From Cryobacterium cryoconiti (lineage in GTDB: Bacteria > Actinomycetota > Actinomycetes > Actinomycetales > Microbacteriaceae): a stretch of DNA of 64,000 nucleotides. Where the stretch lies: positions 1 to 64,000 of the forward strand of contig NZ_SOHA01000005.1 in NCBI RefSeq assembly GCF_004403065.1, written 5' to 3'. The notes below the pieces were generated by a model. The model had not been told where the DNA came from and did no database searches. It saw only the letters and a program-made list of their open reading frames with translations. A program made the position numbers and the translations under genes. Below, in pieces: positions 44,559-52,290 of the stretch (positions within the stretch are counted from its first letter, which is position 1; each line of letters begins with the position of its first letter).

Positions 44559-46841
44559 TCAGTCGAAGGCGGACAGGCCCGTCACAGCACGGCCCACCAG
44601 CAGGGCGTTGATCTCGTAACTGCCCTCGTAGGAATAGATCGCCTCGGCGTCGGCGAAGATCTTGGCCATTTCGTACCGGGTGCTGATGCCGTTGCCGCCG
44701 AGCAGCCCGCGACCCAGGGCCACCGTTTCGCGCATCCGGGTCGTGCAGGCGGCCTTCGCGAGGGCCGCCTGGTCCATCGTGAGCCGCCCGCTCTCCTGCA
44801 GCCGCGCCAGCTGCACCATCAGCGACAGCGACAGGGTCGCATTGCCGATCATGCGGGAGAGCTGTTCCTGCACCAGCTGAAAGGATGCGATGGGCCGGCC
44901 GAACTGGCGTCGCTCCAGGGCGTAGGCGCGGGCCACGTCGAAGGCGGCGAACTGCTGGCCGACCGCCTGCCACGACACCCAGACCCGGGAGTTGCGCAGC
45001 AGCACGTTCGTGTCCTGGAAGCTCCGGCTGCCCGGCAGCCAGTTCGTGAACGGGATCCGGACATCCGTCAGGGTGATGTCGGCGTTCTGCACGATCCGCA
45101 CCGCGATCTTGTTCTCGATCGGGGTGGCCGTGAACCCGGGCCGCTCCTTCTCGACGATGAATCCCTTGATCTGCCGGTCAGCGGTGTCCCGGGCCCAGAC
45201 CAGCACGTAGTCGGCCATGGCGCCGTTGCCGATCCAGCGTTTGGTGCCGTTGAGCACCCACTCGTCGCCGCACCGGGTGGCCGTGGTCTCCATCATCCGG
45301 GAGATGTCGGAGCCGTGCTCCGGTTCGGTCAGGGCGAAGGCGCCGATCTTCTCCAGCGCCAGGAGGCCCGGCAGCAGACGCTCGCGCTGCTCGGGCGAGC
45401 CGAGCTCGTCGACGGCCGCGGCGAACAGTTCGTGGTGCACGCCGTAGAACGTGGAGATCGAGGTGTCGGCCCGGGTCAGCTCCATCTGCAGCAGCCCCGT
45501 GAGCAGGTGGCTGGTCGGCGCAGCACCGGTCGCGGCGAGGTTCTGCGCGGCGAGGTTCTGTGCGGCGAGGCGGGGCAGCAGCTCGAACGGGAACTCGGCC
45601 CGGTTCCAATAGTCCACGGCGAGCGGGCGCACCTCGGTCTGGTAGAACGCCCGTGCGGCGGCCAGCCGCTCGCGCTCATCCGGCGTGAGCAGATCGATGA
45701 CGAAGATCAGGTCGGCGTCGACGTAGGGTGGGGCCTGATCCGGTACCGGCCCCTGGCCGAGACCGCCACCGAGCCCGAGCTCCTGCTCACCCAGGGGCGC
45801 GAAGAACGCGTCGACGGATGCCCGCGTCACCTCGCCGAGGCCGGCCGGCGACCACCGGGGGCTGCGGTCCTTGTCGATCACCTGGGCCCGGATGCCCTCC
45901 TGCAGTTCGCTCCGCTGCAGGAAGCGCAGCGTCACTCGGTATTCCTGGTCGAGCACCTCATCCAGGCTCGGGAGCCGCCGGGCCCGGCGGAGCGACGCCA
46001 GCGTGACCGTGAGGGCGGTCGGCGACCTCATGAGGATGAGGGCGGCGGTGTCCCGCGCTACCTTCTCCGGAGAGTTCTGCAGGGCGGCGACGATCTCGCC
46101 CACATCGTCGAACGCGTAGCACTCGTCGATCCAGTGCCGCTGGGCGAGGAGAGCGGACGGCGGGGGAGTCTCGGCGAGGGCGCGCACCGCCTCGACCGCG
46201 CCGGTCCGGGCCAGGGCGCGGGCGAGATCCGGGAGCCGGGCGCTCGGCACGAAATGGTCCGCCAGACCCAGCGCGATGGCATCGGACCCGGAGGCCGTCG
46301 CGGCGGTCAGGGCAAGGTGGGTGCCGAGCTCGCCGGGAGCCCGGGACAACAGCCAGGTACCGCCGACGTCAGGCACGAAGCCGATCGCGGTCTCCGGCAT
46401 CCCCAGCCGTGTGCGCTCGGTCACGATCCGGGTGTTCGCGTGGCCGGAGACGCCGACCCCGCCGCCGAGCACGACGCCGTCCATCACCGCCACATAGGGT
46501 TTGGGATACCGCTGGATCTCTGCGTTCAGGTGGTACTCATCGGCGAAGAAGCGGGCGGCCTCGGCGTCGGCGTCCGCGCGCGTGTCCGCCGCCACGTCCC
46601 CGCCGCCGCGGTAGATCGCCACGATGTCGCCCCCGGCGCAGAGCCCCCGGTCGCCACTGCCGGTCAGGAGAACAGTCTCGACCTGGTCGTCGGCGGCCCA
46701 GCCGGCCAGCACCGCGGACATCCGTGTGATCATCGCGTGGGTGAGTGCGTTCAATGCCGCCGGACGGTTCAGAACGATCTCTGCGAGTCGTCCGTCACGG
46801 CGCAACAGCAGGTCCGGCCGGTCATCGATGAACTCGAGCAT
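44559..46841 (-). CDS. Fusion: 3-hydroxyisobutyryl-CoA hydrolase + acyl-CoA dehydrogenase
   Basis: 760 aa in one uninterrupted frame. Residues ~1-345 are a crotonase-fold HIBYL-CoA hydrolase: GDRGLCAGGDIVAIYRGG (oxyanion), LGMPETAIGFVPDVGGTWLL (catalytic Glu/Asp), NEVLDQEYR-type LDEVLDQEYRVTLRFLQ. After a Gly/Pro linker (~350-365), residues ~370-760 are an acyl-CoA dehydrogenase of the glutaryl-CoA-dehydrogenase-like branch: ALTEPEHGSDISRM, NGTKRWIGNGAMADYVLVWA, LGGNGISTRYEMAKI, and the base Glu739 in YSYEGSYEIN. Both are steps of valine/acyl-CoA catabolism. TAGCGT lies 6 nt before ATG 46841. Normally two genes. Confidence 0.9.
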   Translation of the reverse strand: MLEFIDDRPDLLLRRDGRLAEIVLNRPAALNALTHAMITRMSAVLAGWAADDQVETVLLTGSGDRGLCAGGDIVAIYRGGGDVAADTRADADAEAARFFADEYHLNAEIQRYPKPYVAVMDGVVLGGGVGVSGHANTRIVTERTRLGMPETAIGFVPDVGGTWLLSRAPGELGTHLALTAATASGSDAIALGLADHFVPSARLPDLARALARTGAVEAVRALAETPPPSALLAQRHWIDECYAFDDVGEIVAALQNSPEKVARDTAALILMRSPTALTVTLASLRRARRLPSLDEVLDQEYRVTLRFLQRSELQEGIRAQVIDKDRSPRWSPAGLGEVTRASVDAFFAPLGEQELGLGGGLGQGPVPDQAPPYVDADLIFVIDLLTPDERERLAAARAFYQTEVRPLAVDYWNRAEFPFELLPRLAAQNLAAQNLAATGAAPTSHLLTGLLQMELTRADTSISTFYGVHHELFAAAVDELGSPEQRERLLPGLLALEKIGAFALTEPEHGSDISRMMETTATRCGDEWVLNGTKRWIGNGAMADYVLVWARDTADRQIKGFIVEKERPGFTATPIENKIAVRIVQNADITLTDVRIPFTNWLPGSRSFQDTNVLLRNSRVWVSWQAVGQQFAAFDVARAYALERRQFGRPIASFQLVQEQLSRMIGNATLSLSLMVQLARLQESGRLTMDQAALAKAACTTRMRETVALGRGLLGGNGISTRYEMAKIFADAEAIYSYEGSYEINALLVGRAVTGLSAFD
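45531..45570. repeat. 15-bp in-frame tandem duplication inside the fusion gene
   Basis: cgcggcgaggttctg occurs twice (45531-45545, 45546-45560) plus a partial third copy, encoding AAQNLAAQNLA near the start of the dehydrogenase part. It looks like replication slippage and preserves the frame. Confidence 0.7.
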
Positions 46842-46847
46842 GGCCCC

Positions 46848-46853
46848 ACGCTA
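46848..46853 (-). promoter_or_regulatory. -10 element TAGCGT, leaderless start of the fusion gene
   Basis: Minus-strand TAGCGT ends 6 nt before ATG 46841. Confidence 0.5.
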
Positions 46854-46906
46854 CCGGTACGGGCTCGGATCGCTCGGAAGCGGCTCGGAAGCCACTCCGC
46901 GGCGAC

Positions 46907-47743
46907 TCAGAAACGGGCGAGCAGCTCCGTCTTCTTGGCATCGAATTCCGCGTCGGTGACGATCCCCGCGTCGCGCAGCCGGCCCAGCTGCAGCAGCTGG
47001 CCGACGGGTCCGGCCTCGATCGCGCGGGTGTCCGCAGCGGGTCGCGGCGCAGCCTCGAGCACGAGCGGCTCCGGGCCGGGACCGGCGGGCAGTTCGGGCG
47101 CCGGGGCCGGAGTGTGGGCGGCACCCTGCGACATCCGGTCGATCCCGGCCAGGGCGATGGCCGAGACGATGAACACCATGTGGATGATGACCTGCCAGAG
47201 CACGCCGTCCCAGGTGTAGACGTCGCCGGTGATGCTCTCCTGGCCCGCCGTCGACGTGGAGCCGCGGGCGGCGAGGTCGCCGACCTCGATGAACGTCTTG
47301 AGCAGGTGGATCGATGAGATGCCGACGATGGCCATGGCGAGCTTGACCTTGAGCACGTTCGCGTTGACGTGGGAGAGCCACTCGGGCTGGTCGGGGTGGC
47401 CGTCGATGGCGATCTTCGACACGAAGGTCTCGTAACCGCCGATGATGACCATGATCAGCAGGTTGGCGATCATGACGACGTCGATCAGGCCGAGCACGCC
47501 GAGCATGATGGTGACCTCTTCGATCACGATCCCGTCGGGGCCGGGGTGCGTGAACGCGTGCAGCACGCCCTCGCCGAGGTGGATGAGCTCGACCATGAAG
47601 ACGATCACATAGATGACCTGGGCGACGATGAGGCCGATGTAGAGGGGAGCCTGGAGCCAGCGGCTGAAGAAGATCATCAGGCCGACGCTTTTCACCCAGC
47701 CGGACTGGGAGCGGAAGGAGGTGGCGGTGGAGGTTTCAGTCAC
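46907..47743 (-). CDS. YqhA family (UPF0114) membrane protein with C-terminal SHOCT domain
   Basis: 278 aa from GTG 47743. Residues ~25-200 carry four helices in the YqhA arrangement (FFSRWLQAPLYIGLIVAQVI, MIANLLIMVIIGGYETFVSK, VNANVLKVKLAMAIVGISSI, LLWQVIIHMVF-like). After a Pro/Ala linker comes a SHOCT motif (LLQLGRLRDAGIVTDAEFDA). SHOCT domains bind oligomers or nucleic acids in several contexts. YqhA function is unknown. A TAGGAT -10 lies 6 nt upstream. Confidence 0.82.
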   Translation of the reverse strand: MTETSTATSFRSQSGWVKSVGLMIFFSRWLQAPLYIGLIVAQVIYVIVFMVELIHLGEGVLHAFTHPGPDGIVIEEVTIMLGVLGLIDVVMIANLLIMVIIGGYETFVSKIAIDGHPDQPEWLSHVNANVLKVKLAMAIVGISSIHLLKTFIEVGDLAARGSTSTAGQESITGDVYTWDGVLWQVIIHMVFIVSAIALAGIDRMSQGAAHTPAPAPELPAGPGPEPLVLEAAPRPAADTRAIEAGPVGQLLQLGRLRDAGIVTDAEFDAKKTELLARF

Positions 47744-47749
47744 CGGGTA

Positions 47750-47755
47750 ATCCTA
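47750..47755 (-). promoter_or_regulatory. -10 element TAGGAT, leaderless YqhA start
   Basis: Minus-strand TAGGAT ends 6 nt before GTG 47743. Confidence 0.5.
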
Positions 47756-47797
47756 GGGGGAGGCCGGATGGGAGAGCGCTGTATCCGGGTGTCGGGG

Positions 47798-47803
47798 TAG
47801 CGT
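47798..47803 (+). promoter_or_regulatory. -10 element TAGCGT, leaderless histidine kinase start
   Basis: TAGCGT lies 7 nt before GTG 47811. A weak match to the acidic-gene promoter motif (GATGGGAGAGCGCTGT) sits at 47767-47782. Confidence 0.4.
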
Positions 47804-47810
47804 GGTGCTC

Positions 47811-49286
47811 GTGAGCGGGAAGCCGGTGAAGGCCAGGGCGACCGGGGGTACCCGGCGGCTTCCTGTCCCGTCGGTGCGCGTGCGCATCCTGGCGACGATT
47901 CTGCTGGTGGCGGCGGCAGGCATGTTCGCCGCCGCCACGACCGCCTATGTCGTGCAGCGCGAGAGAACGCTGGCCGCCGTCGACGCGTCGCTGACGGATG
48001 CCGTCGACGACGCCCGCTTCGTCGCCGCCGACGCGGGGGAGACGACGCTGAACGGGGTGCTCGGCCAGGTCGTGCAGAGCATCCGTCCCGGAACCAACGA
48101 GACGACCCTCGCGATCATCGACGGCTCCGCGGCCCTCGCGCCCGGCGGCGACGTGGACTTCCGGCTCGAAGACGATGCGGCGTTCGTCGCCCGGGTCACC
48201 GCGGAGACCAGAGACGGGAATGTCGTTCTCGGCACCGTCAGCAGCCCCGGGCAGACCGTGCGCTACGTGGCTGCGCCGGTCAGTGTCGCGAACGATCCCG
48301 GCGAGGGGGTCTTCGTGGCCGCGTTCGACCTCGACGCCGAGCTCGGGCCGGTGACGGATGCCTGGTCCACCTCCCTGCGGGTCACGCTCCTCGCCCTGGT
48401 GGTGCTGGGGCTGGTGGGCTGGTTCGTCTCCGGTCGGCTGCTCGCACCCATCCGTTCGCTGCGCGAGGCCGCGGCCCGGATCACCGCCTCGGACGTGAGT
48501 GAGCGCATCCCGGTGGAGGGCCGCGACGATGTGTCCGAGCTGACCCGCACCGTGAACGACATGCTCGACCGGCTCGAGGGTGCCCTGACCGGGCAGCGCC
48601 GGTTGCTCGACGACGTGGGGCACGAGCTCAAGACCCCGATCACGATCGTGCGCGGGCACCTCGAGCTGATGGACGCCGACGACCCCGCCGACGTGCGGGC
48701 CACCCGGAGCCTCGCGATCGACGAACTCGACCGGATGAACGGTCTCGTGCGCGACATCTCCGCCCTGGCCGAGCTGCAGCGGCCGATGCGCCTGACCCGC
48801 ACGCCCGTGGACATCGCGGCCCTCACGGAGCAGGTGCGCACCAAGGCCGCCGCACTGTCAGGCCAGCGCTGGGTGAGCACCCGGACGGCGCACGTCGTGG
48901 CGCCGGTCGACGCGGAGAAACTGACGCAGGCCCTCCTGCAGCTCGCGGCGAACGCCGCCAGCCACGGTGCGGCCGGCGGCACGGTCGACGTCGGCAGCTC
49001 CGCCGACCAGGACGCCGCCGGAGCCCCGCGGCTACGCCTGTGGGTGCGTGACGACGGCCCCGGGATCGAAGTCGAGACGCAGGACCACCTCTTCGAGCGC
49101 TTCCACCGCGGCGGCGGCGGGCGCGGCACGGCCGGCTCCGGGCTCGGCCTCGCGATCGTACTGGCCATCGCGCGTGCCCACGGCGGCACCGTCTCGGTCG
49201 ATTCGGCCCCCGGGGCCGGCGCCACCTTCACGATCGAGCTGCCGCTGCTGCCGATCGAGACCAGCCCCGAAACGACGGAGACCTGA
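47811..49286 (+). CDS. Sensor histidine kinase
   Basis: 491 aa from GTG 47811 (GTG 47802 is an alternative; the TAGCGT -10 favours 47811). TM1 ~24-45, an extracytoplasmic sensor of ~140 residues without a recognised fold, TM2 ~190-212, HAMP (GRLLAPIRSLREAAARITAS), H-box with His271 in DVGHELKTPITIVRGHL, N-box QLAANAASHGAAGG, G-boxes VRDDGPGIEV and GSGLGLAIVLAIARAHGG. It autophosphorylates and passes phosphate to the next gene product. Kinase-first order is less common in OmpR systems. Confidence 0.92.
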   Translation: MSGKPVKARATGGTRRLPVPSVRVRILATILLVAAAGMFAAATTAYVVQRERTLAAVDASLTDAVDDARFVAADAGETTLNGVLGQVVQSIRPGTNETTLAIIDGSAALAPGGDVDFRLEDDAAFVARVTAETRDGNVVLGTVSSPGQTVRYVAAPVSVANDPGEGVFVAAFDLDAELGPVTDAWSTSLRVTLLALVVLGLVGWFVSGRLLAPIRSLREAAARITASDVSERIPVEGRDDVSELTRTVNDMLDRLEGALTGQRRLLDDVGHELKTPITIVRGHLELMDADDPADVRATRSLAIDELDRMNGLVRDISALAELQRPMRLTRTPVDIAALTEQVRTKAAALSGQRWVSTRTAHVVAPVDAEKLTQALLQLAANAASHGAAGGTVDVGSSADQDAAGAPRLRLWVRDDGPGIEVETQDHLFERFHRGGGGRGTAGSGLGLAIVLAIARAHGGTVSVDSAPGAGATFTIELPLLPIETSPETTET

Positions 49287-49288
49287 CC

Positions 49289-49945
49289 GTGAGCCGAATC
49301 CTCATCGCCGAAGACGAACTGCGCATCTCCTCCTTCATCGAGAAGGGCCTGGCCGCCGCCGGCTTCACCACCGTCACGGTCTCCTCCGGGCTCGACGCGC
49401 TGGACTACGCGCTGACCGGCGGGTTCGACCTGCTGGTGCTGGACATCGGCCTGCCCGGCATCGACGGCTACGAGGTGCTGCGCCGGCTGCGCGCCGAACC
49501 GTCGACGCTGCCGGTGATCGTGCTCACGGCCAGGGACTCGGCGGAGGACACCCTCGCCAGCCTGCAGGGCGGGGCGAACGACTACATGGCCAAGCCGTTC
49601 CGCTTCGACGAGCTGCTGGCGCGGATCCGGTTGCGACTCACGGATGCCGTGCGCGTCGCCCCGGCCCTGCTCGCCGTCCCGGGGCTCGAGCTCGACCTGC
49701 GCACCCGCCGTGCCATCGTGGGTGACCGGCAGGTCGACCTGTCAGCCCGGGAGTTCGCCCTCGCGGAGGAGTTCCTGCGCAATCCGGACCAGGTGCTGAG
49801 CCGCGAACAGCTGCTCAGCCGGGTGTGGGGCTACGACTTCGACCCCGGCTCCAACATCGTCGACGTCTACGTGGGTTACCTTCGGGCGAAGTTCGGCGCC
49901 GCTCGGATCGAAACGGTCAGAGGTATGGGCTACCGGCTGCGCTGA
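49289..49945 (+). CDS. OmpR/PhoB-type response regulator
   Basis: 218 aa from GTG 49289, 2 nt after the kinase stop. Receiver domain: acidic pair in LIAEDELRISSFIEKGL, phospho-acceptor D52 in LLVLDIGLPGIDGYEVL, T/K switch residues in VIVLTARDSAEDT and NDYMAKPFRFDELLARIR. The winged-helix output domain (~125-215) contains SAREFALAEEFLRNPDQVLS, GSNIVDVYVGYLRAKFG and TVRGMGYRLR. Probable targets are the two acidic-protein genes next door, which share a promoter module. Confidence 0.93.
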   Translation: MSRILIAEDELRISSFIEKGLAAAGFTTVTVSSGLDALDYALTGGFDLLVLDIGLPGIDGYEVLRRLRAEPSTLPVIVLTARDSAEDTLASLQGGANDYMAKPFRFDELLARIRLRLTDAVRVAPALLAVPGLELDLRTRRAIVGDRQVDLSAREFALAEEFLRNPDQVLSREQLLSRVWGYDFDPGSNIVDVYVGYLRAKFGAARIETVRGMGYRLR

Positions 49946-49984
49946 GGGGAGAGCGCGGCCGATAGCCCGGTGGGGGTGTGGAAG

Positions 49985-50413
49985 TCAGTCGTCGCTGTCG
50001 TCGCTGTCGTCGCCGGAGTCCTCGTGACCTGAGTCGTCAGAGTCGTCGTAGTCGTCGTAGTCGTCAGAGTCGTCGGAGTCGTCGGAGTCGTCGTAGGCGT
50101 CGGAGTCGTCGTGACCGGAGTCGTCGACGCGTCCGTCGCTGTCGTCGGGGGCATCGTTGACGTCGTCGGCGCCGTTGCCTCCGCCGACGCGTCCGTCGCT
50201 GTCATCGGGCGCGTCGCTCACGTCATCGGTGACTCCCGGGAACACGAGCGGAGTGGGGACATCCGTGGCGGTGTCATCGCTCGACACGCCGGAGACCGGC
50301 GTCGTGGGCGTCACCCCGGTGTCGGCCTGGGCAGCCAGAAGTCCGATCGACAGGAGACCGGCGATACCGACGGCGGAGAGGGCGATGGTGTGCTTGGTGC
50401 GGATCTGGAACAT
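49985..50413 (-). CDS. Secreted Asp/Ser-rich repeat protein
   Basis: 142 aa from ATG 50413 (AAAGG ~9 nt upstream; an ATG five codons earlier is possible). Signal peptide MFQIRTKHTIALSAVGIAGL then LLAAQA, so exported without a lipobox. The mature part has two copies of a DAPDDSDGRV motif and ends with ~60 residues of DDS/YDD/DSG low complexity. Extremely acidic; probable divalent cation binding (inference). No homology is recognised. It lies convergent to the response regulator gene. Confidence 0.7.
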   Translation of the reverse strand: MFQIRTKHTIALSAVGIAGLLSIGLLAAQADTGVTPTTPVSGVSSDDTATDVPTPLVFPGVTDDVSDAPDDSDGRVGGGNGADDVNDAPDDSDGRVDDSGHDDSDAYDDSDDSDDSDDYDDYDDSDDSGHEDSGDDSDDSDD

Positions 50414-50489
50414 GGCCTGACCTTTCATCTGCGCCGACTTCGGCGGGGGCTTCGGTGGGAATCACCTGGCTCTCACTCTTCCGCGAGGA

Positions 50490-50529
50490 GATGAGGCCCG
50501 AACCAGAGGGTTGTGAGAGCTCTCTCATC
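50490..50529 (-). promoter_or_regulatory. Promoter module A upstream of the Asp/Ser-rich protein gene
   Basis: Plus-strand view: GATGAG-N18-TGAGAGCTCTCTCATC. The 16-bp half (50514-50529) differs by one base from module B at 50960-50975, and the GATGAG half-site has identical spacing in both. Likely response regulator binding site. Confidence 0.6.
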
Positions 50530-50541
50530 CGGGGTGCTGCG

Positions 50542-50892
50542 TCAGTCGTCGGGCCGGTCTCCGCCGTTGTCATCGCCGCCATCGATCGCGTCGTCATCCC
50601 CGTCGTCGTCGACGACCAGCGGCGCCGGGGCCGGCACCAACGCGGGCGACCCGGGCTCTGACGTGGGGGAGACCGGAGCAGGTGTGGAGGGCGAAGCCGG
50701 TGAGGTCGGGCCCGGTGCGGGGTCCACCTCCACGACCAGGGCCGGCACGTCCACGGCCTGCCCCGGCTGATCCGCGATGGCAAGACCGCTCACCAGGGCG
50801 AGGGCGCCGGCCGACGCCAGGAGGACGCCGATGCCGGCTCCGATCAGCAGCAGCGAGCTCCGACGCGGGCGGGAGGGGCGCGAATCGCTCAT
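50542..50892 (-). CDS. Membrane-anchored/exported Pro-rich protein with acidic tail
   Basis: 116 aa, with GGAGAAG 5-8 nt before ATG 50892. Short basic N-terminus (RPSRPRRSS), hydrophobic signal/anchor (LLLIGAGIGVLLASAGALAL), then a Pro/Ser/Thr/Val spacer and a C-terminal Asp/Gly tail (VVDDDGDDDAIDGGDDNGGD). It shares the acidic character, and a nearly identical promoter motif, with the neighbouring gene. Function unknown. Confidence 0.65.
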   Translation of the reverse strand: MSDSRPSRPRRSSLLLIGAGIGVLLASAGALALVSGLAIADQPGQAVDVPALVVEVDPAPGPTSPASPSTPAPVSPTSEPGSPALVPAPAPLVVDDDGDDDAIDGGDDNGGDRPDD

Positions 50893-50935
50893 GGTCTTCT
50901 CCGATCGACGAATACGGTTCAGTCTGGACCGTGTG

Positions 50936-50975
50936 GATGAGACTCAGGCACGGGTCGGATGAGAACTCTCTCATC
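50936..50975 (-). promoter_or_regulatory. Promoter module B upstream of the Pro-rich acidic protein gene
   Basis: GATGAG (50936-50941)-N18-TGAGAACTCTCTCATC (50960-50975), the counterpart of module A. On the coding strand the order is GATGAGAGAGTTCTCA then CTCATC, ending 43 nt before the start codon. Confidence 0.6.
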
Positions 50976-50988
50976 TCCGCCGCAGCCA

Positions 50989-51016
50989 GGTTGCCTTCCA
51001 CTGAGTGGGAACAACC
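50989..51016 (+). promoter_or_regulatory. Inverted repeat upstream of pobA, candidate operator
   Basis: GGTTG (50989-50993) and CAACC (51012-51016) flank CCACT-G-AGTGG (50998-51008), giving a nested inverted repeat ~67-94 nt upstream of pobA. Possible site for an IclR- or MarR-type pob/pca regulator encoded elsewhere. Confidence 0.45.
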
Positions 51017-51082
51017 GGCCCGGTCGGCACCGTGACCCCGCAGGATGACACCATCACCTGTCACCGTCGCTAGGAGAAACCC

Positions 51083-52264
51083 GTGTCCCCAGAAAACACC
51101 CGTGTCGCCATCATCGGCGCCGGCCCTGCCGGTCTTCTCCTGGCCTGGGCCCTGCGCGACGCCGGCATCGACTCGATCGTGGTCGAGAACCGCTCCCAGG
51201 ACTACGTGCTCGCCCGCATCCGGGCCGGCGTGCTCGAACAGAGCGCCGTCGAAACCCTCACCCGGCTCGGCCTCGGCGAGCGCCTCCACGCCGAGGGGCT
51301 CGAGCACGACGGCATCTACCTGCAATTCGCCGGCGAGCGCCGCAACGTCGACTTCAACGAGCTGATCGGTCGCACGGTCACGGTCTACGGTCAGCAGGAG
51401 GTCGTCAAGGACCTGATCACGGCGCACACCGCCGCGGGCTCGACGATCTACTACGAGGCGGCGGATGTCCAGGTGCTGGGTCTCGAGTCGAAGACCCCCC
51501 GGGTCACGTTCGTCCACGACCGGGAAGCCCACTCGATAGCGGCCGACTTCATCATCGGCGCCGACGGTTTCCACGGCGTCTGCCGGGCGTCCATCCCCCC
51601 GACGGCGCTCACCCTCTACGACCGCAGCTACCCGTTCGCCTGGCTGGGCATCCTCGCCGACGTTCCGCCCTCGACCGACGAGCTGATCTACGCGCTGCAC
51701 GAGGACGGCTTCGCCATGCACTCGATGCGCTCGCCGCAGGTGTCCCGCCTGTACCTGCAGGTCGACACCGCCGACTCCATCGACCAGTGGTCGGATGAGC
51801 GCATCTGGGAGGCGCTGCAGACGCGGCTGGCCGTTCCCGGCTGGACGCTGAACGAGGGTGCCATCACCGACAAGTCGATCACCCCCATGCGCAGCTTCGT
51901 CGCCTCCCGGCTCTCCTACGGCAACCTGTTCCTTGCCGGGGACTCCGGGCACATCGTGCCGCCCACCGGAGCGAAGGGTCTCAACTCGGCCATCGCCGAC
52001 GTGACCCTGCTCGGCGCCGCCCTGGTCAGCCACTACGCGGGGGACGACGCGCCTCTGTCCGGCTACGGGGAAACCGCGCTCCGCCGCCAGTGGCGGGTGC
52101 AGCAGTTCTCCCAGTCGATGACCGAGATGCTGCACCGAGACCCCAGCGACCTGCAGTCGGCGGCGTTCAACTACCGCAGCCAGCTCGGCCGGCTCGACTA
52201 CCTGACCGACTCCGTGATCGCGCAGCGGGAACTCGCCGAGCAGTACACCGGCCTCCCGTTCTAG
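51083..52264 (+). CDS. pobA: 4-hydroxybenzoate 3-monooxygenase
   Basis: 393 aa from GTG 51083 (TAGGAGAAA upstream). Flavoprotein hydroxylase turning 4-hydroxybenzoate into protocatechuate with NAD(P)H and O2. Motifs: VAIIGAGPAGLLLAWALRDA (FAD Rossmann), RIRAGVLEQSAVETLTRLGL, the DG motif IIGADGFHGVCRASIP, PYPFAWLGILADVPPS-type loop and the GD motif LFLAGDSGHIVPPTGAKGLN. First gene of the pob-pca operon; it lies 26 nt before pcaH. Confidence 0.96.
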   Translation: MSPENTRVAIIGAGPAGLLLAWALRDAGIDSIVVENRSQDYVLARIRAGVLEQSAVETLTRLGLGERLHAEGLEHDGIYLQFAGERRNVDFNELIGRTVTVYGQQEVVKDLITAHTAAGSTIYYEAADVQVLGLESKTPRVTFVHDREAHSIAADFIIGADGFHGVCRASIPPTALTLYDRSYPFAWLGILADVPPSTDELIYALHEDGFAMHSMRSPQVSRLYLQVDTADSIDQWSDERIWEALQTRLAVPGWTLNEGAITDKSITPMRSFVASRLSYGNLFLAGDSGHIVPPTGAKGLNSAIADVTLLGAALVSHYAGDDAPLSGYGETALRRQWRVQQFSQSMTEMLHRDPSDLQSAAFNYRSQLGRLDYLTDSVIAQRELAEQYTGLPF

Positions 52265-52290
52265 CTGCCCAGGAACAGAGAGGAATGACC

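Noticed and set aside
44103-47219. Long plus-strand frame across the AI-2E end and the fusion gene
   Set aside because: It covers the hydrolase-dehydrogenase fusion in antisense. Composition is low complexity, and the minus-strand product has full catalytic motifs.
49985-50160. Dense short repeats resembling a CRISPR or satellite
   Set aside because: The repeats are 9-nt degenerate codon repeats within a signal-peptide protein; there are no uniform spacers and no cas genes.
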